Of a stretch of DNA of 64,000 nt, positions 7,258-16,171 are shown one piece after another. The notes under the pieces are model-generated. The model ran no database searches. It saw only the letters and a list, made by a program, of their open reading frames with translations, and was not told the origin of the DNA. Within the stretch, counting starts at the first letter, position 1. Each line of letters starts with the position of its first letter. A program made the position numbers and the translations under genes. Source of the stretch: an uncultured Lachnospiraceae bacterium (GTDB taxonomy: Bacteria; Bacillota; Clostridia; Lachnospirales; Lachnospiraceae); assembly GCA_910577735.1 (NCBI GenBank), contig CAJTOO010000013.1, positions 1-64,000 of the forward strand, written 5' to 3'.

Positions 7258-8421
7258 ATGAAGAGTAAGCTGTATTATACACTGTATTTTTTGTATGTGA
7301 TTGTGGTGGCTTTTGTATTATATTTGAACGGCGTGTTTACCGGGGAAGATATTTCCCTGGTAAATCTGGGCATTAATATTGGATTCCTGATCGTGATCGG
7401 AATACTGTTTATCATATCTTCCATCAGTTTTGGAAGGCTTAACCGGGTCACTTATGAACTGGAAGATGTGGCATTTCGTCTGCAGGAGGAATATAAGGAG
7501 GCGGGCGGAAAGAATCTCTGGGCCAAGTACAAGGACAATGACAAGGTGTTTGAAGAGGAAGTATTGCAGACTGCCTTCAACAAGTACCGCCTGCGGGTCA
7601 GAGGGACAAAGACCAGACGAGGGGCCGGTTCGTCCTGTGATCTGAGTGAATATATCAATGAGGACCTTTTGGACAGGGTGGGCATGAATTTCTTTAATTC
7701 CGGCATTTCCGGTATGCTTACGGGGCTGGGGATTCTGGGAACATTTCTTGGTCTGTCCATGGGGCTTGGCGCATTCAGCGGGGATGATATCTTTTCAATC
7801 TCTGATAATGTGGGCTCTCTGCTTTCCGGTATGAAAGTGGCTTTTCACACTTCGGTATATGGTATCTTTTTCTCTTTGGTATTTAATATTGTCTACCGAA
7901 GCATTATGTCGGATGCTTATGAGACGCTGGAAGAATTTTTGAACATGTTTCGGCAGACTGCGCAGCCGATTACCCTGAAAGAGGATGAAAATGCTGCGAC
8001 GATGTTGGTTTATCAGGCTGGGATGGCTAATTCCCTGAAGCAGATGCTTGATATGATGAAGGGCAATGCCATGGAACAGACGGCAGGCGTGGAACGTATT
8101 GTGGATAAGTTTACCGGGCAGATGCAGTCTGCCTTGGATGCAGACTTTAAGAAACTTGGGAATGTCTTAAAGTCTGTGGGAGAGTCGCAGGCTGTAAGCG
8201 CGGCCAATGCTGCGGAAATGGTGGAAGCGGTCACAGCCTTAGTGGAGGTAAACCGCAACATGCTAGAAACGGTTACAAACATCATGGAGAGACAGGAAGT
8301 GTTTGCGAAACAGCTGTCAGAACAGAAGAAGATGTTGGCAGACACGTGCAGTGACATGAGCGATGAAATCAGCAGTCAGATATATACATTTGAACAGATG
8401 AGGAATTTATATGAGAAATAA
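7258..8421 (+). CDS. ZorA-like MotA/TolQ/ExbB proton channel protein
   Basis: Stator-type channel subunit, 387 residues from the ATG at 7258. Hydrophobic segments lie at about 5-24, 36-55, 147-167 and 190-212. The third contains TGLGILGTFLGLSMGLG and the fourth MKVAFHTSVYGIFFSLVFN, both typical of the MotA/TolQ/ExbB pore. After the pore comes a roughly 170-residue helical cytoplasmic tail (MLDMMKGN... to the C-terminus), longer than in MotA or ExbB and reminiscent of ZorA. An upstream in-frame ATG (7198) lacks a ribosome site; AAAGGA lies about 12 bases before 7258. It overlaps the OmpA-domain gene by 11 bases. It should pair with that protein to convert ion flow into motion or signalling at the cell wall. 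Confidence 0.8.
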   Translation: MKSKLYYTLYFLYVIVVAFVLYLNGVFTGEDISLVNLGINIGFLIVIGILFIISSISFGRLNRVTYELEDVAFRLQEEYKEAGGKNLWAKYKDNDKVFEEEVLQTAFNKYRLRVRGTKTRRGAGSSCDLSEYINEDLLDRVGMNFFNSGISGMLTGLGILGTFLGLSMGLGAFSGDDIFSISDNVGSLLSGMKVAFHTSVYGIFFSLVFNIVYRSIMSDAYETLEEFLNMFRQTAQPITLKEDENAATMLVYQAGMANSLKQMLDMMKGNAMEQTAGVERIVDKFTGQMQSALDADFKKLGNVLKSVGESQAVSAANAAEMVEAVTALVEVNRNMLETVTNIMERQEVFAKQLSEQKKMLADTCSDMSDEISSQIYTFEQMRNLYEK

Positions 8422-9334
8422 ACGAAGGAACAGGGAAGCTTTTGCGGGGCACAGCTACTGGCAGTCCTATTCGGATATGATGGCTGCATTGCTTCTGATC
8501 TTTATTCTGATGATAGCGATCACGCTGGCCATATACAGACAAAAAACAGATGATCTGGATGAGACAAGGCTGAAGCTTAACGCGGCTCAAAGTGAGTTGG
8601 ATGAGACGATAGCAGATCTGGAACTTTCCAAGTCAGAACTGGAGAAATCGAATGAGGACCTGGCCTCTTCCCTGGCACAATTGCAGCAGGCTTATGAGCA
8701 GGCGGCTTTGACGCAGGAAGAATTGAACAATGCCTATCTGGAGATAGAAAATGCAAGACAGGAGCTGACGACCACCAAGCAGGAACTGCAGGATATCGTT
8801 GGAATCCGCACAGATATTATCGGCGCGCTGCAGTCGGCGTTCAGTAATTCCACGATGAAAGTGGATGCCCAGACAGGTTCCATAACTTTTTCTTCCGATG
8901 TGCTTTTTCGTTATAATAGTTCTTCGCTGACAGCGGACAGCAAAGAGACACTGAAAAATATTATTCCCATGTATCTGGATGTGCTGCTTCAGGATCAGTT
9001 CCGTGATTATATTGCTGAAATCATTATTGAGGGACACACGGACACGGACGGCGGTTACCAGAGCAACATGGAACTGTCCTATGAGCGTGCCAAAGCCGTG
9101 GCGGATTTTTGTCTGAACAAGAGAAACGGACTGAGTGAGACGGAGATTGAACAACTGCAAAAGATTTTGACCGTCAATGGAAAATCATGGAGTAATCCGG
9201 TTTATCAAAAGGACGCTTCCGGTAACGCGACGGAAAAGGTGGATATGCCGGCTTCCAGAAGAGTGGAGATTAAGTTCCGTCTGAAAGAAGACGAAATGAT
9301 CGAGAAAATGGCGGGGATTCTGGAGCAGGAATAA
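8411..9334 (+). CDS. ZorB-like OmpA/MotB-domain stator protein
   Basis: 307 residues. A short cytoplasmic N-terminus precedes one membrane helix (about 22-42, DMMAALLLIFILMIAITLA) that begins with Asp22, the position of the proton-carrying Asp in MotB-type stators. A coiled coil spans about 48-130. The C-terminal OmpA/MotB peptidoglycan-binding domain has IIEGHTDTDGGYQSNMELS and SYERAKAVADFC (about 212-240) and an ASRRVEIKF ending. This layout matches ZorB and other MotB-like anchors. It is translationally coupled to the ZorA-like gene. No zorC, zorD, zorE or flagellar gene follows; a terminator and a convergent MATE gene do. Confidence 0.82.
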   Translation: MRNKRRNREAFAGHSYWQSYSDMMAALLLIFILMIAITLAIYRQKTDDLDETRLKLNAAQSELDETIADLELSKSELEKSNEDLASSLAQLQQAYEQAALTQEELNNAYLEIENARQELTTTKQELQDIVGIRTDIIGALQSAFSNSTMKVDAQTGSITFSSDVLFRYNSSSLTADSKETLKNIIPMYLDVLLQDQFRDYIAEIIIEGHTDTDGGYQSNMELSYERAKAVADFCLNKRNGLSETEIEQLQKILTVNGKSWSNPVYQKDASGNATEKVDMPASRRVEIKFRLKEDEMIEKMAGILEQE

Positions 9335-9336
9335 GT

Positions 9337-9366
9337 ACAGGCCGGATGTGATTCCGGCCTGTTTCC
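9337..9366 (+). terminator. Terminator after the ZorB-like gene
   Basis: Stem ACAGGCCGGA (9337-9346) with TCCGGCCTGT (9353-9362) and a short TTTCC tail, 3 bases after the stop codon. It probably serves both convergent genes. Confidence 0.75.
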
Positions 9367-9376
9367 ATAGGTTCTG

Positions 9377-10741
9377 TTATCTTGTTAAATCCTGCACCCA
9401 CTTATATTTTTGAAACCGAAACATCACCCAGGGAATCTTTCCCACCTCATCCAGACAGGTGCAGGCATAGACCGCAAGAGGTGACCAGTGCAGCACAAAT
9501 GCCCCCAGGAGAGCCAGGGGAATGGCAATCAGCCACATACAGACAATCAGGCTGTACATGTCGAAGAGGGTATCACCGCCGCCGTCTAATACGCCATTAA
9601 TGGTAACTGTATTCACACAGCGTCCGATCATATAGACGGACATGATTACCATCATTCCCAGCAGATATTCTCTGGCTTGCTCTGTCAGAATGATCATCCC
9701 CAGAACTGCTGGCGTTACTGCCAGCACCAGTGCGGTGGAGACAAATCCTATGATGTAGGAAATGTTTTTCAGTTTGATGCCATAAGCCTTGCCCAGTGCA
9801 AGGCGTCCGGCGCCCAGCTCATTGCCGACCATGATACCAGCCGCACTGCCGATACCGTTGCACATGCAGCAGATCAGATCTCTGGCAACCGCTGATACAG
9901 AATTGGCTGCGGCGGCATCTGTTCCCATATGACCCATGATTGCAGTGTAGGAGGTAAATCCCACACCCCAGCATAAGGAACCACCCATCAGCGGCAGACA
10001 CTGTCTGGTAAAATCAGCCTGTAACTGTTTGGGCAGCTTGAAAAATCTGTTGAAGGCCGGACGGATATAGGATGCACCGGATGAAACAGCCAGACAAAGG
10101 ACCAATTCGATGATTCGGGAAATCGTGGTGGCCAGTGCGGCACCCTTTGCCTCCATCCTGGGTGCACCGAACAGTCCGAAGATAAAAACGGCGTTCAGAC
10201 AGATGTTTAAAAGTACTGCGCAGGAACTGATGATGGCACCGGGCTTCACGTGTTCTGATACTTTCATCATGGTCAGGCTGCATTGGGAGATACCGGTCAG
10301 CAGGTAGGACCATCCTGCAATACGCAGATAGGAACTGCCAAGGGCGATCAGAGATGCATCATGGGTGAAAATGTGCATGAGCAGACCCGGCATCAGTTCA
10401 CAGGCCAAAAAGAAAATTATGGACACAATCCCGCAGAACCATAGCATTATATTAAAGATATCTTCAAGCTTGTGTTTGTCACCTTTGCCCCAGTATTGAG
10501 CACCCAGAATGGCACCCGCGGCTGTGATGGCGCCCAGGAACATGTTTTGGACAAACTGAATCTGGGTTGCCAGAGAGACGGCGGTCATCTGGTCTTGCGC
10601 AACCTTGCCAAGCATCAGTGCATCACCGGCGGCGACTGAGGCGAGCATCAGACTCTGCAGAGAAATTGGCAGAGCGAGTCTTGTCAGGTTTCTGTAAAAT
10701 ACTTTCTTATCGATAAGTGATTCTGATCTTTTATCTTTCAT
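9377..10741 (-). CDS. MATE family efflux transporter
   Basis: Na+- or H+-coupled multidrug/metabolite exporter of the MATE family, 454 residues with 12 hydrophobic segments in two halves. Visible signatures are the N-terminal LALPISLQSLMLASVAAGDALMLG, the QYWGKGD loop and NELGAGR in the second half. GTG at 10762 is in frame, but the ATG at 10741 is preceded by GGGGG at a usable distance and gives a normal N-terminus (MKDKRSES). It stands alone between a convergent terminator and the minus-strand regulator at 10904, so the substrate cannot be inferred from context. A second MATE gene lies at 56116. Confidence 0.9.
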   Translation of the reverse strand: MKDKRSESLIDKKVFYRNLTRLALPISLQSLMLASVAAGDALMLGKVAQDQMTAVSLATQIQFVQNMFLGAITAAGAILGAQYWGKGDKHKLEDIFNIMLWFCGIVSIIFFLACELMPGLLMHIFTHDASLIALGSSYLRIAGWSYLLTGISQCSLTMMKVSEHVKPGAIISSCAVLLNICLNAVFIFGLFGAPRMEAKGAALATTISRIIELVLCLAVSSGASYIRPAFNRFFKLPKQLQADFTRQCLPLMGGSLCWGVGFTSYTAIMGHMGTDAAAANSVSAVARDLICCMCNGIGSAAGIMVGNELGAGRLALGKAYGIKLKNISYIIGFVSTALVLAVTPAVLGMIILTEQAREYLLGMMVIMSVYMIGRCVNTVTINGVLDGGGDTLFDMYSLIVCMWLIAIPLALLGAFVLHWSPLAVYACTCLDEVGKIPWVMFRFQKYKWVQDLTR

Positions 10742-10903
10742 AAAGCCCCCATATTTCTGCACTGAAGTACTGTGTCCGACGATAATCCGGCGCAGGCAGC
10801 AATATTGAAATTATAGCATGCGGCTGTATGAATCGCAATCATTTCTCTTGTTGCTTTTGTATGATATCTCAGATTGCAGATAACAGGGAAAGCGCCTGAT
10901 ATA

Positions 10904-12790
10904 TTAAATCCGCAACAATTCCGGATCCCTTTGTGATATATAGGATTCCAGCGTATCTTTGTCGATCAGGGCAGGGACGATTCCCTGGCGGGTGACACTG
11001 AAACCGGCAGCGTAAGAGGCAATCCTGATAGCGGCCCTCAGGTCATATCCGTAGAGCAGGTAAGAAGACAGGGCGCTGATAAAGGCATCACATGCGCCGG
11101 TGGAATCCACGGAATCAAAGGGGTATGCAGGAAAATAAGAGGAGAAGTCTTTGGTTTTGGCATAACATCCGTCGGCCCCCAATGTGATGATGACAGTCTC
11201 TACGCCCTGTTCGAGCAGATAATCAGCCTGTTCTTCAAGACTTTGCCCCGGAGGACAAATTTCATTGATCTCATCTCGGTTGGGTACGATGATGTCCACG
11301 TTCTGCAGAAGTTCACTGGTCAGTTCCCCGCAGGCAGCAGGTTTTAAGATAGTGTGAATCCCTTTGGCTTTGGCCAACTTACAGGCTTGTGTGACCGTCT
11401 GCATGGGAATCTCCGTCTGAATCAGGCAATAGGCGGTATTGTCAAACAGACGCTCATCTTCATAGAAAGCCTGTCCGGATAAGGCGTCATTTGCGCCCGA
11501 CATAATGGAAATCATAGAATTGCCATCATTTTGCACGAAAATATAGGCCTGTCCTGTTCTGTATTCAGCACAGCGTTTCACGCCGACGGAATCGATATTG
11601 TAGGTTTTGAGTGTCTTAAAAATCGTATCAGAATCGGCATCATTCCCCACTCTTCCGATCAAAGAAACCCTGTGGCCGAGCCGGGATACACCCACCGCTT
11701 CATTGATGCCCTTGCCGCCCACATAGGAGGAAGAGATGGAGGAGTTGACAGTCTTTCCGGTATGGGGAAGGGTATCCACCTTCAGGTAATTATCAATATT
11801 GATACTGCCGATCACCATGATCTTCTGGGAGCGGCTGTTATAAGGAATACCAATGGAATATTCATTATCAAGGACAGCCGGCGTAGGAAAGCCGGTTGTT
11901 TCTTCCTGTTTTTCTATTTCTGCAATCAGCTTGCCGCACAGATACTGCCCGTATTCATAGTGCGGAATCGTGAAAGTGGAAATAGGAGGGTAGTCTTGTT
12001 TGGTTCTGGAATCGTCTTTCAAAGAAACCAGGGAAATATCATAGGGAAGGTCGTAGTGGAGCACGTTCACCGCATCATAGAGACTGATGGCAGTGGCATA
12101 GTGGGAGTTGACAATGCCGCTGACAGCATGGGTTGAGATTTTCTGGATAAAAGAAGTATTGATTTCCTGGAAGATCAGTTCCTGGTTCAGGGGAATCTGA
12201 TTCTGGAACAGGCAGCGCTGGTATCCCATGGAAAAAGCTTCAGTCCGTGTGCCGGGGGTGGTCAGACAGGCGATATCTGTGTGACCAAGCCTGATCAATG
12301 CCTGTGTGGCACAATATCCTAAGTTTTCATAGTCGATGTTGACAGCGTCCGGATGAGCGGCATTAAAGATAACGCAGGGAATCTTACGGTCTGCAAAATA
12401 CTGACAGTGCTGGTAGCTGTCTTCTCCCAGCGGTTCCCAGATGATGCCGTCAATCCGGTGGGCGCAGAGAGCAGAGATACATTTAAATTCCTGGTCGGGA
12501 TCAAGACCGCTCTCACGCAGCAGGACAGTGTAACCGGAATCCTGGGCAACTTTTAAAATGCCATGTAAGGTCATGTTCATGGATTGGGAAGAGCGGAACA
12601 GCACGCCCAATTGCAGGGTCCTCGTGTCTCTTTCCATAACGGAAGCGTAGGATTGGTAATGGCATTCTTTTGCTATACGCAGTACCCGTTCCCTTGTGGA
12701 AGCACTGATACTGCTGTCTTTACCGTTCATGACTTTGGAGACTGTTGAGACGGAAACGCCTGCCAGTTTTGCGAGCTCGTGTATGTTCAT
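10904..12790 (-). CDS. LacI-type repressor fused to a PfkB/ribokinase domain
   Basis: 628-residue fusion. Residues 1-55 are a LacI HTH (IHELAKLAGVSVSTVSKVMNG). About 60-320 form the periplasmic-binding-like effector domain. About 325-615 form a complete PfkB sugar kinase with the start VIGSINIDNYLKVD, the sugar site YVGGKGINEA and the C-terminal loop DSTGACDAF. The catalytic base Asp568 is present, but the canonical GAGD is GACD (Cys567). It is divergent from a ribokinase and nucleoside salvage operon, so it probably represses that operon and itself. The kinase part may be active, or may be a second effector sensor. AAAGGA precedes the ATG. The length matches an intact fusion with no frameshift. 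Confidence 0.88.
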   Translation of the reverse strand: MNIHELAKLAGVSVSTVSKVMNGKDSSISASTRERVLRIAKECHYQSYASVMERDTRTLQLGVLFRSSQSMNMTLHGILKVAQDSGYTVLLRESGLDPDQEFKCISALCAHRIDGIIWEPLGEDSYQHCQYFADRKIPCVIFNAAHPDAVNIDYENLGYCATQALIRLGHTDIACLTTPGTRTEAFSMGYQRCLFQNQIPLNQELIFQEINTSFIQKISTHAVSGIVNSHYATAISLYDAVNVLHYDLPYDISLVSLKDDSRTKQDYPPISTFTIPHYEYGQYLCGKLIAEIEKQEETTGFPTPAVLDNEYSIGIPYNSRSQKIMVIGSINIDNYLKVDTLPHTGKTVNSSISSSYVGGKGINEAVGVSRLGHRVSLIGRVGNDADSDTIFKTLKTYNIDSVGVKRCAEYRTGQAYIFVQNDGNSMISIMSGANDALSGQAFYEDERLFDNTAYCLIQTEIPMQTVTQACKLAKAKGIHTILKPAACGELTSELLQNVDIIVPNRDEINEICPPGQSLEEQADYLLEQGVETVIITLGADGCYAKTKDFSSYFPAYPFDSVDSTGACDAFISALSSYLLYGYDLRAAIRIASYAAGFSVTRQGIVPALIDKDTLESYISQRDPELLRI

Positions 12791-12935
12791 AGGATTCCTT
12801 TCTGCTGCTATAAGTAAGCTGTGAGAGTATGGGGATTCGTGTACCCCGTGTATGGGTCATATGGATATATTATACAGGAAAAAATCAAATTAAAAAACTC
12901 ATATTAAAAAAATATATAAAAGTTGCACAAAAAGA

Positions 12936-12998
12936 TTGACAGAATGAATCTATAATGATATTTTATATACAAGAAAATTGTTTCGGAAAATATTTTCC
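12936..12998 (+). promoter_or_regulatory. Promoter and operator candidate of the nucleoside operon
   Basis: TTGACA at 12936 lies 17 bases from TATTTT (12959); a perfect TATAAT at 12951 is only 9 bases from it and cannot use that -35. Downstream, GGAAAATATTTTCC (12985-12998) is a perfect 14-base palindrome just before the ribosome site, inside a wider TTTCGG...CCTAAG context. It is the best candidate operator for the divergent LacI-PfkB fusion. Confidence 0.5.
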
Positions 12999-13015
12999 TA
13001 AGTAGGGAGAAACAT

Positions 13016-13921
13016 ATGAAAATATTAAATTTAGGATCTTTGAATATCGACAAAATCTATCAGGTGGAACATTTCGTAGAACCGAAGGAGACAATCAAGG
13101 CCGCCGCATATGAGGAACTTTGCGGCGGCAAGGGACTGAACCAGTCCATTGCGCTGGCCAAAGCGGGAGCGGAGGTATATCATGCAGGCTGCATCGGCCA
13201 GGATGGCGGGATGCTGGTGAATATTTTAGAGGAATATGGAGTGAAGACGGACTATCTGCGGCACAGTACAAAGCCCAGCGGCCATGCGGTCATTCAGGTA
13301 AATGGAGAGGGGCAGAACAACATTATTATCTGCGGCGGCTCCAATGATGATGTGACAGAAGCGTACATAGAGGAAGTGCTGGCGGACTTTTCAAGGGAAG
13401 ATATGATACTTTTACAAAACGAAATATCCAATGTGGATTTTGCCATCAGGAAAGCCCGTGAGAGAGGTATGAAGATAGTTGTGAATCCATCGCCGGTCAA
13501 CAAGGCTTTGGAAACATACGGACTGGAGAGCGTGGATTTTTTTATCCTGAATGAGGTGGAAGGAAAGTACCTTTCAGGAAAAGAAAGCGACAGGCCGGAA
13601 GATATCATGGAAGGGTTGAAAGAAAAGTTTCCGCAGGCGGCCTTCGTACTTACTTTAGGAGAGAATGGGGCATACTATTTTGATGCCAAAAGCTGTGTGT
13701 ATCAGAAAAGCTATGACGTAGAAGCCGTAGATACAACCGGAGCCGGAGATACCTTCAGCGGTTATTTTCTGGCCGGGCTCGTGCAGGGGAGGGGGATAGA
13801 AGAAAATTTGAGAAGCGCCAGTATGGCGGCAGCTCTGGCTGTCAGCAGGCACGGAGCGGCGCCAAGTATTCCGGCTTTGCAGGAAGTGAATGAAATTTTA
13901 GAGAAGGAAAGAAGATTGTAA
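13016..13921 (+). CDS. rbsK: Ribokinase (PfkB family)
   Basis: Phosphorylates ribose to ribose 5-phosphate with ATP, in the cytoplasm. 301 residues, the normal length. Signatures are LNLGSLNIDKIYQVEHF at the N-terminus, the sugar-binding CGGKGLNQS (about 37-45), NPSPV (about 160) and the catalytic DTTGAGDTF with Asp245. AGGGAGA lies 6 bases upstream. First gene of the nucleoside salvage run, so its ribose should come from the two nucleoside hydrolases downstream. A deoxyribokinase or a related PfkB sugar kinase is the main alternative. Confidence 0.85.
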   Translation: MKILNLGSLNIDKIYQVEHFVEPKETIKAAAYEELCGGKGLNQSIALAKAGAEVYHAGCIGQDGGMLVNILEEYGVKTDYLRHSTKPSGHAVIQVNGEGQNNIIICGGSNDDVTEAYIEEVLADFSREDMILLQNEISNVDFAIRKARERGMKIVVNPSPVNKALETYGLESVDFFILNEVEGKYLSGKESDRPEDIMEGLKEKFPQAAFVLTLGENGAYYFDAKSCVYQKSYDVEAVDTTGAGDTFSGYFLAGLVQGRGIEENLRSASMAAALAVSRHGAAPSIPALQEVNEILEKERRL

Positions 13922-13953
13922 TTTAAGATTTACAATCTCAGAAAAGAGGTAAA

Positions 13954-14040
13954 GATTGAAAATTAAAATTTTCAATCGCGAGATTTGTGTCTGCGCGCTG
14001 CTTGCCACAAACTCGTTTATGCGCAAAAAGCAGCGCAGAA
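13954..14040. repeat. Nested palindromes between ribokinase and nucleoside hydrolase
   Basis: Three interlocking inverted repeats: GATTGAAAATT/AATTTTCAATC (13954-13977, perfect with 2-base loop), CGAGATTTGTG/CACAAACTCG (about 13979-14016) and CTGCG(CG)CTGCTT/AAGCAGCGCAG (about 13992-14039). The second and third overlap, so they cannot form together. No T-run follows. It could be a small mobile palindrome, an RNA processing site or an RNA switch. Confidence 0.5.
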
Positions 14041-14052
14041 ATGGAGTTAAAT

Positions 14053-15012
14053 ATGGAAAAAATCATTTTAGATGTGGATACCGGTACAGATGATGCGGTT
14101 GCGATTATGACGGCTCTGTGCTGTGAAGAGATGGAAGTGCTGGGGATCATGTCCGTAAACGGCAACAGAGGGATTGATTTCACCACAGAGAATACGCTGC
14201 GGGTGGTACAGCATCTGGGAAGCAAGGTTCCTGTATTTCGTGGCTGCTCTCTGCCGATGGTCTCCACACTGGCAGCCGGACGCAGGGACAACATTCCTTA
14301 TAAGGGACCGGAAGACCCGCAGGATAATGTACATGCGGATTATCTGGACCTGGAGCCGTCACAGATCAAGGAGCAGAGTGAGCATGCTGTATTCTGGCTG
14401 GTTGATACGCTGATGAAATCAGAAGGCGACATTACCTTGATTCCTGTGGGACCGCTGACGAATATTGCCATGGCGATGCGGATAGAACCCCGTATTGCAG
14501 AAAAGATAAAGCGCATCATCATTATGGGCGGCGGCTATCGGGAGGTGAATATCACACCTTCAGCTGAATTTAATTTCTGGGTGGATCCGGAAGCGGCCAA
14601 GATTGTGATAGACAGCGGATGTGATATCACCATTGTTCCATTGGATGCTACCCACGCAGCAACGCTTTCTGTTGAGACAGCAGATAAATTGGAACAGAAA
14701 GGGTCTAAGGCAGCATTACTGACAGCAGAGATTATCAGACACAGACACAATGGCTACAAGCACTGGCAGCCTATGGGGGATATTAATACTGTGCCGATCC
14801 ACGACGCCCTGGCCGTATGTGCGGCAGTGGAGCCTGGTGTGTTAAAGAATGTGGTGGAAGTTTATGCGGATATTGATATTGCAGGCGGAGCAGCGGACGG
14901 CATGAGTATTTTTGATGTGGACCGCAGGTATAAAGACCGGAAAGAGAATGTAAAAGTAGCTCTTGGCGCAGACAGGGAGCTCTTTACAGATATGTTACTA
15001 AACATTTTATAA
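14053..15012 (+). CDS. Nucleoside hydrolase (IU-type), copy 1
   Basis: Cleaves the N-glycosidic bond of ribonucleosides to free base and ribose. 319 residues from the ATG at 14053, chosen because GGAG lies 6 bases before it; the upstream in-frame start at 13987 falls in a palindromic repeat. The Ca2+-binding N-terminal motif DVDTGTDDAVAIM is perfect, and PVGPLTNIAMA, IMGGGYREVNITPSAEFN and the C-terminal PIHDALAVC (Asp ligand) are all present. Base preference cannot be read from sequence. It is closely similar to the second copy at 19684, which brackets the transporter genes. Confidence 0.92.
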   Translation: MEKIILDVDTGTDDAVAIMTALCCEEMEVLGIMSVNGNRGIDFTTENTLRVVQHLGSKVPVFRGCSLPMVSTLAAGRRDNIPYKGPEDPQDNVHADYLDLEPSQIKEQSEHAVFWLVDTLMKSEGDITLIPVGPLTNIAMAMRIEPRIAEKIKRIIIMGGGYREVNITPSAEFNFWVDPEAAKIVIDSGCDITIVPLDATHAATLSVETADKLEQKGSKAALLTAEIIRHRHNGYKHWQPMGDINTVPIHDALAVCAAVEPGVLKNVVEVYADIDIAGGAADGMSIFDVDRRYKDRKENVKVALGADRELFTDMLLNIL

Positions 15013-15027
15013 AACGGAGGTGCACTT

Positions 15028-16143
15028 ATGAAAAAGAAGGGTATTGTAGCAATTTTATTGGCGGGCACGATGTTGCTTGGAGCATGTGGGACCAACCAGA
15101 ATACGGGTGGGACCGCGTCAAATGCAGGAGGAGACACACAGAAGAGTGAGGCAGACAGCGCCCAGGGCGAAGCGAATGAGTCCAAGGGTGAGGCTGGCGG
15201 AAGCGGCGAAGGCATGAAGGTGGTTTATGTAACACCGGGGGCTATGGGAGACAATGGCTTCTGCGATTCGGTTGGCCGCGGTCTGGATAGAATCGAAGCA
15301 GATTTTGGCGCGAAAACCACTGTTATAGAGAATAATAACGATGCATCCAAATATGCAGAATCTCTGGAAGCTTGTTTCCAGTGGCAGCCGGATGTGGTAT
15401 TTGCAGAGCCTTACGGATTTGAAGAACTGTATGTGCAGTATGCAGATAAGTATCCCGATACAACCATCGTCTGTCTGGATTTCGTGCTGGAAAATACACA
15501 GAAAACCATCAGCAGCTATACGTTTATCAACGAAGAGGGTGCATTCCTGGCAGGCGTGTGCGCCGCATTGGTGACAGAGAGCGATCTGGAATACGCCAAC
15601 GAAGAGAAGATCGTGGGATTTGTAGGCGGTCAGGATATCACAGTTATCAGAGGTTTCTATAAAGGTTTCGAGCAGGGCGTGAAATATATCGATCCGGAGA
15701 TTGAGATTCTGCAGACCTATGTGGGCGATTTCTTTGATCCTGTCAAAGGTAAGACCGCAGCCAACCAGCTCTATGCCCAGGGCGCAGACATCATCTTCCA
15801 GGCGGCAGGCAGAACCGGACACGGTGTTTTGGAAGCGGCCAATGAAGAGAACAAATATGCAATCGGCGTAGATTCCAACCAGAACGGTGTGTATCCGGGT
15901 CATGTGGTATCTTCTATGGTAAAGGACTTAGACGGTGCGGTGTATGATACCTTCAAGCTGATTGTGGACGGCACATATGAGAACAATGTGGTTTATTCCA
16001 AGGGAGCCGGCCCAAGTGGTGTTTATCTTGCCATTGATGAATTCTCCGAGGACATTATGACACCGGAGATGATCAGCCAGATCAATGAGATCACGGATAA
16101 AATCGCAGCAGGAGAAATCCAGATCGAGAGATATACGGAATAA
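15028..16143 (+). CDS. BMP-family nucleoside-binding lipoprotein
   Basis: Substrate-binding lipoprotein of the BMP/Med (PnrA-like) family, 371 residues. The signal peptide ends in the lipobox LLGAC (Cys20), followed by a Gly/Ser/Glu-rich linker to about residue 65. The folded part begins KVVYVTPGAMGDNGFCDS, and GVDSNQNGVYPGHVVSSMVKD is typical of the family. It hands nucleosides to the ATPase and permeases encoded next, 28 bases downstream. Ribosome site GGAGG. Family members bind purine or pyrimidine nucleosides, consistent with the flanking hydrolases. Confidence 0.9.
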   Translation: MKKKGIVAILLAGTMLLGACGTNQNTGGTASNAGGDTQKSEADSAQGEANESKGEAGGSGEGMKVVYVTPGAMGDNGFCDSVGRGLDRIEADFGAKTTVIENNNDASKYAESLEACFQWQPDVVFAEPYGFEELYVQYADKYPDTTIVCLDFVLENTQKTISSYTFINEEGAFLAGVCAALVTESDLEYANEEKIVGFVGGQDITVIRGFYKGFEQGVKYIDPEIEILQTYVGDFFDPVKGKTAANQLYAQGADIIFQAAGRTGHGVLEAANEENKYAIGVDSNQNGVYPGHVVSSMVKDLDGAVYDTFKLIVDGTYENNVVYSKGAGPSGVYLAIDEFSEDIMTPEMISQINEITDKIAAGEIQIERYTE

Positions 16144-16171
16144 CGAAGGAAACTGCGAATGGAGGGTTGAA

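Noticed and set aside
7258..9334. Flagellar MotA/MotB stator genes
   Set aside because: The pore protein has a large insertion between helices 2 and 3 and a long C-terminal tail, and no other flagellar gene is nearby; ZorA/B-like is the better fit, although not proven.
11531..12136. 201-residue plus-strand ORF inside the LacI-PfkB gene
   Set aside because: Lies entirely opposite a gene with clear HTH, effector and kinase motifs; no ribosome site and no recognisable domain.
12936..12956. TTGACA and TATAAT as one promoter
   Set aside because: The spacer is only 9 bases; the TATTTT at 12959 gives the correct 17-base spacing instead.
15118..15903. 261-residue minus-strand ORF
   Set aside because: Shadow of the BMP lipoprotein gene; His/Cys/Ile-rich composition typical of antisense frames.
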